Positions 42,070 through 51,667 of a DNA stretch of 64,000 bases are shown here, piece after piece; position 1 is the first letter of the stretch; every line of letters begins with the position of its first letter. Below the pieces are notes generated by a model that was not told the DNA's origin, did no database searches, and saw only the letters and a list, made by a program, of their open reading frames with translations. The position numbers were made by a program, and so were the translations under genes. The stretch lies in assembly GCA_910588245.1 (NCBI GenBank), contig CAJUQP010000001.1, positions 1 to 64,000 of the forward strand, written 5' to 3'. Source of the stretch: an uncultured Muribaculaceae bacterium (GTDB lineage Bacteria; Bacteroidota; Bacteroidia; Bacteroidales; Muribaculaceae).

Positions 42070-44292
42070 ATGAAAGACATTCATCTATTGGGGATACGAC
42101 ATCATGGCCCCGGCTCTGCCCGCAACGTTGTGGAAGCCTTGGAAAGGATCAGGCCGGATCTTATACTCCTTGAGGGACCGGCGGAGGCCGAGGATCTCAT
42201 CTCATTTATGGGAGAGGGTCAGATGGAGCCGCCGGTGGCCCTGCTCGGATACCAGCACGATGCTCCGCAGAATGCCGTGTTCTATCCCTTTGCTGTTTTT
42301 TCCCCGGAATGGCAGGCAATACGATATGCAGTACGGGAGAAAGTGGCGTTGCGTTTTTTCGACCTTCCGCTTGCATATTCCCTGGCTTTTGAAGCAGGAA
42401 ACCGTGACGTGGATATGACGGGAGTCAAAGATGATGAGGCTGCAGATCCTTCAGATCCGTTTGACCTCCTTGCGGAAGCGGCCGGTTATCCCGATGGGGA
42501 ATCATGGTGGAACATGAACATAGAGCAACGCAAGGAGTCTGAAGGTATCTTCGAGGCTGTGAAGGAGGCGGTATCAATGTTAAGAGATGTTTTGCCGGGA
42601 CACACCTCACATAAGGATTTGGTACGAGAGGCCTGGATGCGACGCATGATCCGTTCCGCACAAAAGGAGTCGTTCGAGCGGATAGCTGTAATCTGCGGGG
42701 CATGGCATGTCCCGGCCCTTGGCTATATGCCAAAAGTGAAGGAAGACAATGAACTGCTGAAGGGGCTCCCTAAAGTCAGGGCAGAGTGTACCTGGATTCC
42801 CTGGACATATGACCGGCTCACTTCCCGGAGTGGTTACGGAGCCGGTATAGACTCTCCGGGCTGGTATCATTATCTATGGCATTATCCGGATGATGACGGC
42901 TCTATATGGGTAAGCCACATAGCATCTTTACTCAGGCAAAAGAATATGGATATATCGGTGGCACATGTCATCGAGACTCTCCGTCTGGCACACGCTACCG
43001 CGGCATTGCGTGGGATGCCGGCCCCTACGCTTGAGGAATACAATGAGGCGGTAACGACGGTAATGGGTTTTGGCGACGATATTTTGCTACGGCTTATACG
43101 TGAATCCCTTATTGTTGGCAACCGGCTTGGCAAAGTCCCCGCTACAGTGCCTAAAGTGCCTCTTCTGATCGATGTGGAACGGTTTCAGAAACGTCTGCGT
43201 GTGCCTTTTACTGCGGAAATAAAGGAAATGACACTCGACTTGCGTAAAGATACCGACCGTGAAAGGAGTCTTTTTCTCCATCGTCTGGCTCTGCTCGACA
43301 TTGACTGGGCCACGGAGAGACCCGTTGGCGGAAAAGGTACGTTTAAAGAGAAGTGGAGTCTTTACCATAGACCGGAGCAGATTGTATGCATAATAGAGCG
43401 GGCCATATGGGGAAACACGGTAAAGGAAGCTGTGGAGAAATATATATCCTGCCGTATGTCAGGTTTTACCCGCATCCCCGAACTTACGGAACTCCTTAAT
43501 CGTGTAATTCCGGCGGATCTCCCGGAGTTAGTTGAGGCGATGACCATACGTCTCGATCGTATTTCGGCGGCATCAACCGATATTATTGAGATGTTGGAGG
43601 CGGTTCCCGATCTTGTGAATATTGTGCGTTACGGCGATGTCCGCAACCTGGATTTCACAAAGGTCGGGGAAATGCTCAGGGCAATCGTGGCTCGTATTCT
43701 CGCCGGTGGATTACTTGTGTGCATCAACATCGATGGGGAAGCTGCCGGAGAGATGCTCGAAAATCTGTCGGCTACCGATTATGCCGTTTCAATTCTCAAT
43801 AATGAGGAGTTGAACAGCATGTGGTATGATTTCGTGCAGGTGCTCCGTAATTCAGCGGGTGTTCATCCTCTTCTTTCGGGATATTCCGCACGAATACTCT
43901 ACAACAAGGGAAAAATATCGCGTGATGACATGCGCGACACATTGAGCTTCTATTCATCAGCAGGCTACGCTCCTTCTGATACGGCGCACTGGTTTGAGGG
44001 TTTCCTTAAGGCCTCCGGCTCAGTGCTCCTGCTGGACGATAACCTGTGGCAACTTGTTAACAGTTGGCTGTGTGGGTTGAGCGACGAAAGTTTTATTGAG
44101 CTTTTGCCGGTGATAAGACGCACATTCTGCAATTTCTCCACATTCGAACGGCGTAAACTTGGAGAAAAGGCCCGACGGTTCGAGTTGAATGGGCACCTCA
44201 CATGCGATGAAGGATGTGATTGTGACTATAATGAAGAAGATGCGTCAAGGGTGATCCCTTTGGTAGGGATGCTTCTGGGAATAGATAAATAA
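42070..44292 (+). CDS. DUF5682 protein with TraB/TIKI-like motifs
   Basis: The 740-residue protein starts from ATG 42070; a TTG at 42058 is less likely. The N-terminal part has HLLGIRHHGPGSARNVVEAL followed by 'RPDLILLEGPAEAEDL'. Near residues 190-217 it has REAWMRRMI and IAVICGAWHVPAL. The pattern (G-x-x-H...S, then a PD-x-x-LLEGP segment, then R-x-x-x-M and GAxH) matches that of the TraB/TIKI/EreA-like superfamily. This suggests a metal-dependent hydrolase-like fold, by inference. The remaining 500 residues are helical and unassigned. It lies between the AAA and VWA genes. Confidence 0.82.
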   Translation: MKDIHLLGIRHHGPGSARNVVEALERIRPDLILLEGPAEAEDLISFMGEGQMEPPVALLGYQHDAPQNAVFYPFAVFSPEWQAIRYAVREKVALRFFDLPLAYSLAFEAGNRDVDMTGVKDDEAADPSDPFDLLAEAAGYPDGESWWNMNIEQRKESEGIFEAVKEAVSMLRDVLPGHTSHKDLVREAWMRRMIRSAQKESFERIAVICGAWHVPALGYMPKVKEDNELLKGLPKVRAECTWIPWTYDRLTSRSGYGAGIDSPGWYHYLWHYPDDDGSIWVSHIASLLRQKNMDISVAHVIETLRLAHATAALRGMPAPTLEEYNEAVTTVMGFGDDILLRLIRESLIVGNRLGKVPATVPKVPLLIDVERFQKRLRVPFTAEIKEMTLDLRKDTDRERSLFLHRLALLDIDWATERPVGGKGTFKEKWSLYHRPEQIVCIIERAIWGNTVKEAVEKYISCRMSGFTRIPELTELLNRVIPADLPELVEAMTIRLDRISAASTDIIEMLEAVPDLVNIVRYGDVRNLDFTKVGEMLRAIVARILAGGLLVCINIDGEAAGEMLENLSATDYAVSILNNEELNSMWYDFVQVLRNSAGVHPLLSGYSARILYNKGKISRDDMRDTLSFYSSAGYAPSDTAHWFEGFLKASGSVLLLDDNLWQLVNSWLCGLSDESFIELLPVIRRTFCNFSTFERRKLGEKARRFELNGHLTCDEGCDCDYNEEDASRVIPLVGMLLGIDK

Positions 44293-44305
44293 AAGCAAGG
44301 GAAAC

Positions 44306-45436
44306 ATGGAAACAGAATATCTGAAAAGATGGCGCATGGCGCTCGGTGGAAATACAGCTGACGGCACCGGGGTGACGCTTACAGTAGAGGAGCAGCGGCT
44401 TGACAGTTCACTGGAGGCTGTCTACGACAGTGACCGTCAAGGGGGACTTAGTTCATCGGCTCCGAAGGTAAGCCGGTGGCTCGGCGATATCAGGGAGTTT
44501 TTCCCGCAATCCGTAGTGCGGATAATACAGCACGATGCGATAAAGCGTCTGCATCTTGATTCGTTGCTGACGGAAAAGGAGATGCTTGCAACGGTTGTCC
44601 CTGACGTACATCTGGTTGCCACGCTGATGTCTCTCGGCAGAGCCATCCCTGATAAAAACAAGGATATGGCCAGGCAGGTGGTACGCAAGGTTGTTGACGA
44701 ACTTCTGAGTAAACTCTCTTTGCCTACAAGACAGGCTGTAACCGGAGCGTTGAATCGTTCGGCAAGGCGGCGCAATCCCCGCTATGGCGAGATTGACTGG
44801 AAGACAACCATAATCAAGAATCTGAAGAACTACCAGCCTGATTACAAAACCGTCATACCGGAAGTCAGAATCGGATACGGGCACAAATGCAAGGCGCTGA
44901 AAGATATCATTCTCTGTCTTGATCAAAGTGGTTCTATGGGTACATCTATCATATATTCAGGCATTTTTGGTTCCGTGCTGGCCTCTTTGCCATCCGTGAG
45001 GACCAAAATGGTGGTGTTCGATACGTCTGTGGTCGATCTTACAGATGATCTGCAGGATCCGGTAGACCTTTTGTTCGGCGTTCAGCTGGGAGGAGGAACA
45101 GATATCGCCAGGGCTCTGGCTTATTGCCAGAGTGTGATCACACGTCCGCAAGACACTATTCTTGTTCTGGTGACTGATCTTTACGAGGGGGTTGATGTGC
45201 GGGAGATGCGCAAGCGTTTTGCCTCGATTGTGGCAAGCGGAGTGCAATTGATTGTGCTTCCGGCGCTCAATGATGATGGCGCGCCAAGCTACGACAGACA
45301 TAACGCGGAATATCTGGCCAGTCTTGGTGTTCCCACGTTTGCATGTACGCCCGACAAATTTCCCGATCTGATGGCCGCGGCATTAAGCAGGCAGGATATA
45401 GGGATGTGGGTGTCAACAAACATTAAGGAGAAGTAA
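44306..45436 (+). CDS. VWA-domain protein, partner of the MoxR ATPase
   Basis: The 376-residue protein has a helical N-terminal half and a VWA domain from about residue 198. The MIDAS motif is DQSGS at 206-210. A later Thr lies in GGGTDIARAL, and an Asp in LVLVTDLYEG completes the metal site. No signal peptide or membrane helix is present, so it is cytosolic like the CoxE-type proteins. It begins 13 nt after the DUF5682 stop and closes the cassette. Confidence 0.9.
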   Translation: METEYLKRWRMALGGNTADGTGVTLTVEEQRLDSSLEAVYDSDRQGGLSSSAPKVSRWLGDIREFFPQSVVRIIQHDAIKRLHLDSLLTEKEMLATVVPDVHLVATLMSLGRAIPDKNKDMARQVVRKVVDELLSKLSLPTRQAVTGALNRSARRRNPRYGEIDWKTTIIKNLKNYQPDYKTVIPEVRIGYGHKCKALKDIILCLDQSGSMGTSIIYSGIFGSVLASLPSVRTKMVVFDTSVVDLTDDLQDPVDLLFGVQLGGGTDIARALAYCQSVITRPQDTILVLVTDLYEGVDVREMRKRFASIVASGVQLIVLPALNDDGAPSYDRHNAEYLASLGVPTFACTPDKFPDLMAAALSRQDIGMWVSTNIKEK

Positions 45437-45476
45437 CCGTAATGTGAATATATCCCCGGTCTGACAATTAGGGCTG

Positions 45477-45524
45477 ATCACTGAAGTATTTGAGACCTCC
45501 TTCTAAGAGGGTATATTTGGTGAT
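45477..45524. terminator. imperfect hairpin between the cassette and trkH
   Basis: Outer arms ATCAC/GTGAT (45477-45481 with 45520-45524) and an inner CCTC/GAGG pair form a broken stem in the convergent gap. No good T tract is seen, so a terminator role is uncertain. Confidence 0.3.
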
Positions 45525-45589
45525 TTCAGGCTTTGTACATGTAATGATGACGCATATGTATGGGAAAATACGGGTCAGGAGGACATGTG

Positions 45590-47065
45590 TCATTTTTTCC
45601 AGAAAGAGGTCGTGAAAATGAGTAGAATTGTATAGAGCTCAAGACGCCCGGTCAGCATAACGAACGAAAGGACCCATTTGGCGAGATCCGGCACCAGGGC
45701 ATAGTTGCCCTCCACTCCGGTGATATCGGTGCCAAGGCCTGTGTTTGATATAGCCGAGAGGCAGATGAAGAAGCTGTCTTTCAAAGGCATTCCTGTCAGA
45801 ACTATTATCGTACCCCCTGTCATAATTACGATCACGTAAAGGAAAAGAAACGCCAGGGTCTTCATGACTATGGGATTTGGAGTACCTTTGCCGTTGATAC
45901 AAACTGTCGTGACAGCACTTGGATGCATCATCTTGAAGAATTCATTTTTCAAGAATTTGAAAAGAATTATAAATCTATCTATCTTAGCTCCTCCTGAGGT
46001 GCTTCCGGCACAAGCGCCCATTACCATCATTATGATCAGCACGACGACCGCCTCCGGCCCCCAGTCGGCAAAATCAGGCTCTGTGAGTCCTGTCGACGAC
46101 AATATTGATACCGCCTGAAAGAGTGGGTCGATTGTCCAATCGTCGAGACTGTCGATCATCCCGCGCTTCCACAGATTGAGACAAAGGAGCGCGTAACATA
46201 TGCCGATTATCGCGAGATACCATTTCAAGACATCATTGCGCATGGCCGATTTCACATCACCGCGGGCCGCCTTGTAGATCAAGGCGAAATTAACCCCTCC
46301 GAGAAACATGAATATAAGGAGGATAATCTTTATATACAGATTGTCGAGTTCGGTGAGCGACATGTCGCTATTTGAGAATCCTCCGGTCGACATGGTTGAG
46401 AGTCCGTAGCATATCGCATCGAACAACGACATTTCCGAGAATGAAAGCAAGATGATAAGAAGGGTCGTCAGGCAGATATATACGAACCACAGTCCCTGCG
46501 CGGTGTAGCTGACGCGCGGACGGAGTTTGTCATGGGTTATGCCGGTGACTTCGGCGTTGAAAAGCTGCATTCCACCCTGATAGTTTAGCATAGGCACCAC
46601 GGCAAGTGTGAAGAGGATAATTCCAAGTCCTCCCACCCATTGCACCACGCATCGCCAGAGAAGGATGGAATGTGGCACTCCCTCAAGACTGTTGAGCACC
46701 GAGGCTCCTGTAGTCGTGAAGCCGCTCATTGTCTCGAAAAAGGCGTCGGTGACACTAAGATGTGTGCCACATATCAGGAATGGCAACATGCCGAACATGG
46801 AGAGTATCACCCATGTGAGACCGGTAAGCAGTATTGCTTCACGTTTGCCCATTTCCCGGCTTTTAGGCTTGAGGCTCACCATGGCCATGCCGCAGCCGGC
46901 AGTAATCCCCATGCATACCAGAAACTGCATCACGCTGTTCTCTCCATATATGAGACCCGTGACGCAGGGGACAAGCATAAACAGGGCTTCTATCATGAGC
47001 AGCCAGCCTATCACACGCAGAAGCATGCGCACATTGATATAGCTCTTATGTCGGAAAAATGCCAT
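45590..47065 (-). CDS. trkH: Trk potassium uptake protein TrkH
   Basis: The 491-residue membrane protein has about 10-12 helices and the repeated selectivity-filter loops of the TrkH/KtrB family: FTTTGAS, STGGFSNSD, SSTGLTEPD and ISNTGLGTD. It forms the K+ channel gated by cytoplasmic TrkA. It is 15 nt downstream of trkA and last in the dxs-trkA-trkH run. Confidence 0.96.
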   Translation of the reverse strand: MAFFRHKSYINVRMLLRVIGWLLMIEALFMLVPCVTGLIYGENSVMQFLVCMGITAGCGMAMVSLKPKSREMGKREAILLTGLTWVILSMFGMLPFLICGTHLSVTDAFFETMSGFTTTGASVLNSLEGVPHSILLWRCVVQWVGGLGIILFTLAVVPMLNYQGGMQLFNAEVTGITHDKLRPRVSYTAQGLWFVYICLTTLLIILLSFSEMSLFDAICYGLSTMSTGGFSNSDMSLTELDNLYIKIILLIFMFLGGVNFALIYKAARGDVKSAMRNDVLKWYLAIIGICYALLCLNLWKRGMIDSLDDWTIDPLFQAVSILSSTGLTEPDFADWGPEAVVVLIIMMVMGACAGSTSGGAKIDRFIILFKFLKNEFFKMMHPSAVTTVCINGKGTPNPIVMKTLAFLFLYVIVIMTGGTIIVLTGMPLKDSFFICLSAISNTGLGTDITGVEGNYALVPDLAKWVLSFVMLTGRLELYTILLIFTTSFWKK

Positions 47066-47080
47066 TTTCGCGCGGATTTA

Positions 47081-48415
47081 TCAGTTGAACCACTTCTCGA
47101 TCTTGTTGATGGTGCCGGTGAGGCATACCACAACCACATAGTCTCCGCCCTGGATATGGGTGTTTCCACTCACAAGGCTGCACTGGTCGTTTCTAACCAC
47201 AGCGGCGAGTGTCATGCCGAATGGCAGGTGGAGATCCTTTACGGCTGCCTTTGTGATCTTGGCACCATCTTTCACCGCGAGTTCCGCAACCTCCGCATCT
47301 GCAAGTGCCAGACATTTAGCGTTTCCCTCGTCGGCATCGAGGAGGATTTTGAAGATATGGCTCGAAGCAAGAAGTTTCTTGTTGATGATAGTGCCGATAT
47401 TTAGGTTCTCAGCCTGGCTGACAAACTGCAGGTTCTCCACATCAGCCACCGTCTTAGGCACTCCGAATTCTTTTGCAGTGAGGCAGGAGAGGATATTGGT
47501 CTCCGAATAATTAGTTAATGCGAGGAATGCGTCATATTGGTAGATATTGTTTTCACGAAGCACCTCTATGTCACGACCATCGCCATGCACTATCTCACAG
47601 TCAGGGAGAGCCGTGGCAAGATTCTCGCAGTTCTCGCGGTCGTTGTCTATGATCTTGATGTGGAACTTGTCATGATACTGGGAAGCGAAGCGCGTGGCGA
47701 TCCTCGTCCCTCCCATGATGAGCGCCTTTTTGATGACACGTTTTTTCTTTCCGCAGAGATCGCGCACTTCCTGTATGAAAGGAGGAGTGGTAATGAAATA
47801 GACTATGTCATCGCGCAGTATCTCGTCATTACCACCTGGAATAATCGTCTCGTTGTTTCGTTTTATGGCGAAGATATGAAAATCGTGCCCTGTGACAGGG
47901 AGATCTTTCAGCTTCCTGTCGAGCAGGGTAGAGTCGCTGTGCAGTTTCACTCCTATAAGGAGCAGATTGCCATTGTGGAGCTCACCCCAGTAGCGTGCCC
48001 AGTTATGGGCGAGGGCAAGCGCAATCTCGTCGGCGGCGAGGTCTTCGGGATATATGAGGAAATCCACACCGAGCTGACGCAGAATGTTGCCGTTTTCGGG
48101 AATCAGGAACTCATAGTTATCTATCCTGGCCACGGTTTTCTTTGCTCCGAGTTTTTTTGCTATGGCGCACGACGTGATATTGCGGGTCTCATATGGTGTG
48201 ACCGCGATATAGAGGTCGGTGTTGGCTATTCCTACGTCGCGCATACTCTCGAAGGAGGAGGTAGAACCGTTCCATGTCATGAGATTGTAGTTGGAATCTA
48301 TCACGTCAAGTCTGCTCTGGTCACTGTCGATCAGAATAATGTCCTGGTCTTCATTGGAGAGCATTTTCGCCAGGTGTGTGCCAACTTCTCCTGCTCCGGC
48401 TATGACTATTTTCAT
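47081..48415 (-). CDS. trkA: Trk potassium transporter regulatory protein TrkA
   Basis: The 444-residue protein contains two RCK units, each with an NAD-binding Rossmann domain (MKIVIAGAGEVGTHLAKML at the start, KKALIMGGTRIATRFA in the middle) and a TrkA-C domain. It senses nucleotides and controls TrkH at the membrane. It lies 12 nt after dxs. Confidence 0.96.
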   Translation of the reverse strand: MKIVIAGAGEVGTHLAKMLSNEDQDIILIDSDQSRLDVIDSNYNLMTWNGSTSSFESMRDVGIANTDLYIAVTPYETRNITSCAIAKKLGAKKTVARIDNYEFLIPENGNILRQLGVDFLIYPEDLAADEIALALAHNWARYWGELHNGNLLLIGVKLHSDSTLLDRKLKDLPVTGHDFHIFAIKRNNETIIPGGNDEILRDDIVYFITTPPFIQEVRDLCGKKKRVIKKALIMGGTRIATRFASQYHDKFHIKIIDNDRENCENLATALPDCEIVHGDGRDIEVLRENNIYQYDAFLALTNYSETNILSCLTAKEFGVPKTVADVENLQFVSQAENLNIGTIINKKLLASSHIFKILLDADEGNAKCLALADAEVAELAVKDGAKITKAAVKDLHLPFGMTLAAVVRNDQCSLVSGNTHIQGGDYVVVVCLTGTINKIEKWFN

Positions 48416-48427
48416 TGTATTGGTCTG

Positions 48428-50362
48428 TCAGAGTGTGTTGGCATTTGCCTTTTCAAGCGATTCTATTGTCTTGACCACGGATACGGTGTCGATGCCGCAA
48501 AGCTCACGCAGACGGTCGACAGACCCATGTGAGATCCATTCATCTTTCACACCGAGCGAAGTCAGGTTTACTTTCCCGCTGTTTTCCCTTATCCAGTCGT
48601 TGACAGCCGATCCGAAACCGCCTGCGAGTGTACTGTCTTCAAGCGTCACTATGTTATCATATTTCTCAGTAACCTGACGCAGTATTCCGTCATCGAGAGG
48701 TTTGAGCCATATCATATCGTAGACATCCACCTGTATTCCCTCCTCTTCAAGAGCTTTCGCAGCTTCAAGAGCAGTCTTGAGGATCGGCCCGAGCGAAAGA
48801 ATGGCGGTACGCGCCCCGTCGCGAAGACGTATGGAACGCCCTTTCCCGACGGGTATGTCATGCATATCCGATCTCCAATCGGGAGTTGTGGCTCTGCCTC
48901 TGGGATAACGTATTGCAAGAGGGGTGGGTAAACTGAGGGAAGTATACATGATATTTCGCATAGTCTCCTCATCGGCGGGTTCTGCCACGGTCATGCCGGG
49001 GATGCACCTGAGATATGCAGTGTCGAACATTCCATGGTGCGTCACGCCATCTTCTCCGACAATACCGGCTCTGTCGATGCAGAAAGTCACTGGCAGACCT
49101 TGTATTGCCACATCGTGTATTATATTATCGTATGCTCTCTGAAGAAAAGATGAATAAATGGCTACGAACGGCTTCTTGCCGGCGGCTGCGAGACCTCCTG
49201 CGAAAGTGACGGCATGGCCTTCTGATATGCCCACATCGTATGCCCTGTCGGGCATCTCTGCCATCAGTCGGCTTAGAGAGGTGCCTGTCGGCATGGCGGC
49301 TGTTATGCCGACAACTCTTGAATCTTTTCTGGCGAGCTCAAGAAGAGTTTCCCCGAACACTTCCTGCCATAACGGGGGATTTCCATCGTTGCCTCCACAG
49401 AAGCGCTCTCCTGTCTCAGGATCGAATTTGCCGGGGGCATGCCATACCGTCGGATCCTCCTCCGCCTTTTTATATCCTTTCCCTTTCACAGTGCAGAGAT
49501 GGAGCAGACGGGGACCTTTCATATCTTTAATATCCCGGAGCACTTTGACCAACTTTATGACATCATGCCCGTCAAAAGGTCCGAAATATCTTATGTTGAG
49601 ACCTTCAAAAATGTTTTGTTTCCTGGAGATAAGTGATTTGACAGAGTTATTGAATCGTATTATCGCACGTTTACGGCTCTCAGTCAGAAGTCCTTTGCGC
49701 CGGAAATAACCGGCCATTTTATCCCGAAGTCTGTTGTAACCGGCCGATGTGGTCAGATCGGAGAGATAACTGTGGAGCGCGCCGACATTGTCATCAATGC
49801 TCATGTCGTTATCATTAAGTATTATGAGCAGGTTGTTGGGATGGTTCGACGCGTTGTTGAGCCCTTCGAAGGCGAGTCCGCCACTTATGGATGCGTCGCC
49901 GATTACAGCCACAGTTTTCCTTTCTTCGTGTCCGGGAGTCGTCATGTCGGCAATAGCCATTCCGAGGGCTGCCGAAATGGAGTTTCCGGCATGCCCGGCT
50001 ATGAAAGTGTCATAAGGGCTTTCGAGCGGTGTCGGGAAGCCGCTGATGCCTCCGAAAGTGCGTTGCGTGGAGAAAGCGTCGCGACGTCCTGTAAGTATTT
50101 TGTGAGCATATGCCTGATGGCCCACGTCCCAGACAAGCCTGTCGGCAGGAGTGTCAAAGACGTAATGTAGCGCAACAATGATGTCGACCGCGCCCATACT
50201 CGATGCGAAGTGGCCCGGATTGACTGAAAGATGCGATATCAAGAATTCTCTTATCTCTGCACACAGCTCGGGCAATTGTTCGATTTCAAGCTTCCGGAGG
50301 TCGGAAGGTGAATTGATTTTATCCAGCAGAGATGATGATACTTCGTCGATGGATGAATTCAT
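48428..50362 (-). CDS. dxs: 1-deoxy-D-xylulose-5-phosphate synthase
   Basis: The 644-residue thiamine-diphosphate enzyme contains GHQAYAHKILTGR, the ThDP-binding GDASISGGLAFEGLN...NDNDMSID segment, a transketolase-like middle domain (GISEGHAVTFAGGLA) and the C-terminal domain. It condenses pyruvate and glyceraldehyde-3-phosphate to start the MEP isoprenoid pathway. The reading frame extends 49 residues upstream to 50509, but the Met at 50362 matches the family. That Met also overlaps the preceding small gene as ATGA. It shares the transcript with trkA and trkH. Confidence 0.96.
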   Translation of the reverse strand: MNSSIDEVSSSLLDKINSPSDLRKLEIEQLPELCAEIREFLISHLSVNPGHFASSMGAVDIIVALHYVFDTPADRLVWDVGHQAYAHKILTGRRDAFSTQRTFGGISGFPTPLESPYDTFIAGHAGNSISAALGMAIADMTTPGHEERKTVAVIGDASISGGLAFEGLNNASNHPNNLLIILNDNDMSIDDNVGALHSYLSDLTTSAGYNRLRDKMAGYFRRKGLLTESRKRAIIRFNNSVKSLISRKQNIFEGLNIRYFGPFDGHDVIKLVKVLRDIKDMKGPRLLHLCTVKGKGYKKAEEDPTVWHAPGKFDPETGERFCGGNDGNPPLWQEVFGETLLELARKDSRVVGITAAMPTGTSLSRLMAEMPDRAYDVGISEGHAVTFAGGLAAAGKKPFVAIYSSFLQRAYDNIIHDVAIQGLPVTFCIDRAGIVGEDGVTHHGMFDTAYLRCIPGMTVAEPADEETMRNIMYTSLSLPTPLAIRYPRGRATTPDWRSDMHDIPVGKGRSIRLRDGARTAILSLGPILKTALEAAKALEEEGIQVDVYDMIWLKPLDDGILRQVTEKYDNIVTLEDSTLAGGFGSAVNDWIRENSGKVNLTSLGVKDEWISHGSVDRLRELCGIDTVSVVKTIESLEKANANTL

Positions 50363-50553
50363 TTCTTTTTTTGATTGTTGTCGTATTGTCGGCCATATTT
50401 CTTCCACAAAGGCACGAATATGATAATGCCGGAAGCAACAATCAGGAAGATATTCTTGAGATTGAAGCCTCCGCCCAGGGCGAGGAGTGACCAGGAAAGC
50501 CATACCCACACGAGTGCAAGCACTGCGAAACCGACTATTCTTACAGCATTCAT
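50359..50553 (-). CDS. small two-helix membrane protein translationally coupled to dxs
   Basis: The 64-residue protein has two hydrophobic helices (IVGFAVLALVWVWLSWSLLAL and NIFLIVASGIIIFVPLW) and a basic tail. Its stop overlaps the dxs start by 4 nt, so it is the first gene of the dxs-trk operon. I know of no assigned function. Confidence 0.7.
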   Translation of the reverse strand: MNAVRIVGFAVLALVWVWLSWSLLALGGGFNLKNIFLIVASGIIIFVPLWKKYGRQYDNNQKKK

Positions 50554-50763
50554 TTTTGCGAAATTAATCTTTTTTTCTCACATCGCCAACCAAAAATCAT
50601 ACTATTTTTCATGAGCGGCGAAGTATAATCCTAAAATTTTATCCGGAGATGGATATTAACACCTTTTTACATAAGCGAAAAAGCATATTCGCGCGTTATT
50701 ACGGTAAATCATCCGCCTTTCACCGCGGATGACAATAACGACCGATCTTAAACCTGAACCGAC

Positions 50764-51588
50764 ATGAGGAATAGTGCTGAAATATTATTGGCAATCTGTA
50801 TAGGTCTGGCCGTAATCCAGACTGCGGAATCATGCCGCAGCGGAAATGCCTCCGAGATATCATCCGCGGCGAGCATAAATATTAAGGCCTCGCGGACTTC
50901 GGACGATGCCGGCATTGTGCGTCCGTTGTCCATACCGTCGACAGGAGAACAGGCGATGGCATATATGAAGGAGAGCGGACATTGGTCGAACTACTCGAAA
51001 GGGATACTTCCCCGGATGGCTGACGATGTCCCCGACTATGCGTGCCGCATTCTTGGAAGCGGCCATGACGGTTTCCTTGTGGTCGATAAGGATAGGATGG
51101 AGGTTATCAGATTCGACCGCTATGGTGTCGAGCTTGAGGCATTTGGCATGGCCTGTGCGAGAAATTATGGCACGAAGCACAAGAAAAGCGACTCGCGCAC
51201 GCCTGAAGGATTCTTTTCTGTCAAAAGGATACACAACAGCACTGAATGGCACTACGTCGATGACAATGGGGTGAGAAGCGACAAGAAGGGAGAGTTCGGC
51301 CCAAGATTCATACGTCTGAACATCCCCGGGACTTCGCAGATCGGGATACACGGCACATCTGCGCCGACAAGCATTGGGGGGCGTCGAAGCCACGGATGCA
51401 TACGCCTGACAAATGAGAATATATTAAAGCTTGTAGAATCAGTCGATTCCGGCATGCCGGTAATAATAACGCCCGCAATTAAGGATATGATTGTTAATCA
51501 GGAGGAGGGGGTAGACATACCTTCAGTCAGCACTGTGCCTGGCAAGCCGAGACTCATTCTTGAAGAAAAATATATGTCTGATCTTTGA
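50764..51588 (+). CDS. L,D-transpeptidase (YkuD-type catalytic domain)
   Basis: The 274-residue exported protein has an N-terminal hydrophobic signal followed by a Cys (SCRSG), although the lipobox is poor. The YkuD catalytic site is complete: IGIHGTSAPTSIGGRRSHGCIRL with nucleophile Cys212. It would cross-link peptidoglycan (3-3 bonds) or attach proteins in the periplasm. It is transcribed divergently from the dxs operon. A 7-bp hairpin (50710-50716 with 50725-50731) lies in the leader. Confidence 0.88.
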   Translation: MRNSAEILLAICIGLAVIQTAESCRSGNASEISSAASINIKASRTSDDAGIVRPLSIPSTGEQAMAYMKESGHWSNYSKGILPRMADDVPDYACRILGSGHDGFLVVDKDRMEVIRFDRYGVELEAFGMACARNYGTKHKKSDSRTPEGFFSVKRIHNSTEWHYVDDNGVRSDKKGEFGPRFIRLNIPGTSQIGIHGTSAPTSIGGRRSHGCIRLTNENILKLVESVDSGMPVIITPAIKDMIVNQEEGVDIPSVSTVPGKPRLILEEKYMSDL

Positions 51589-51640
51589 AAAATTATTTGT
51601 CAAATCGTTTAAAGAGATAGGAAAAAACACAATAAATGGT

Positions 51641-51648
51641 TAACTTTG
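51641..51648 (+). promoter_or_regulatory. -7 element upstream of ftsK
   Basis: TAACTTTG fits TAnnTTTG, 19 nt before the ATG at 51668. No TTTG is at the right distance for -33. Confidence 0.4.
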
Positions 51649-51667
51649 CATTCTCAAAAGCAATTTG

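Noticed and set aside
47537..48532. Plus-strand open frame of 331 codons
   Set aside because: It is a shadow of trkA and the dxs 3' end on the other strand.
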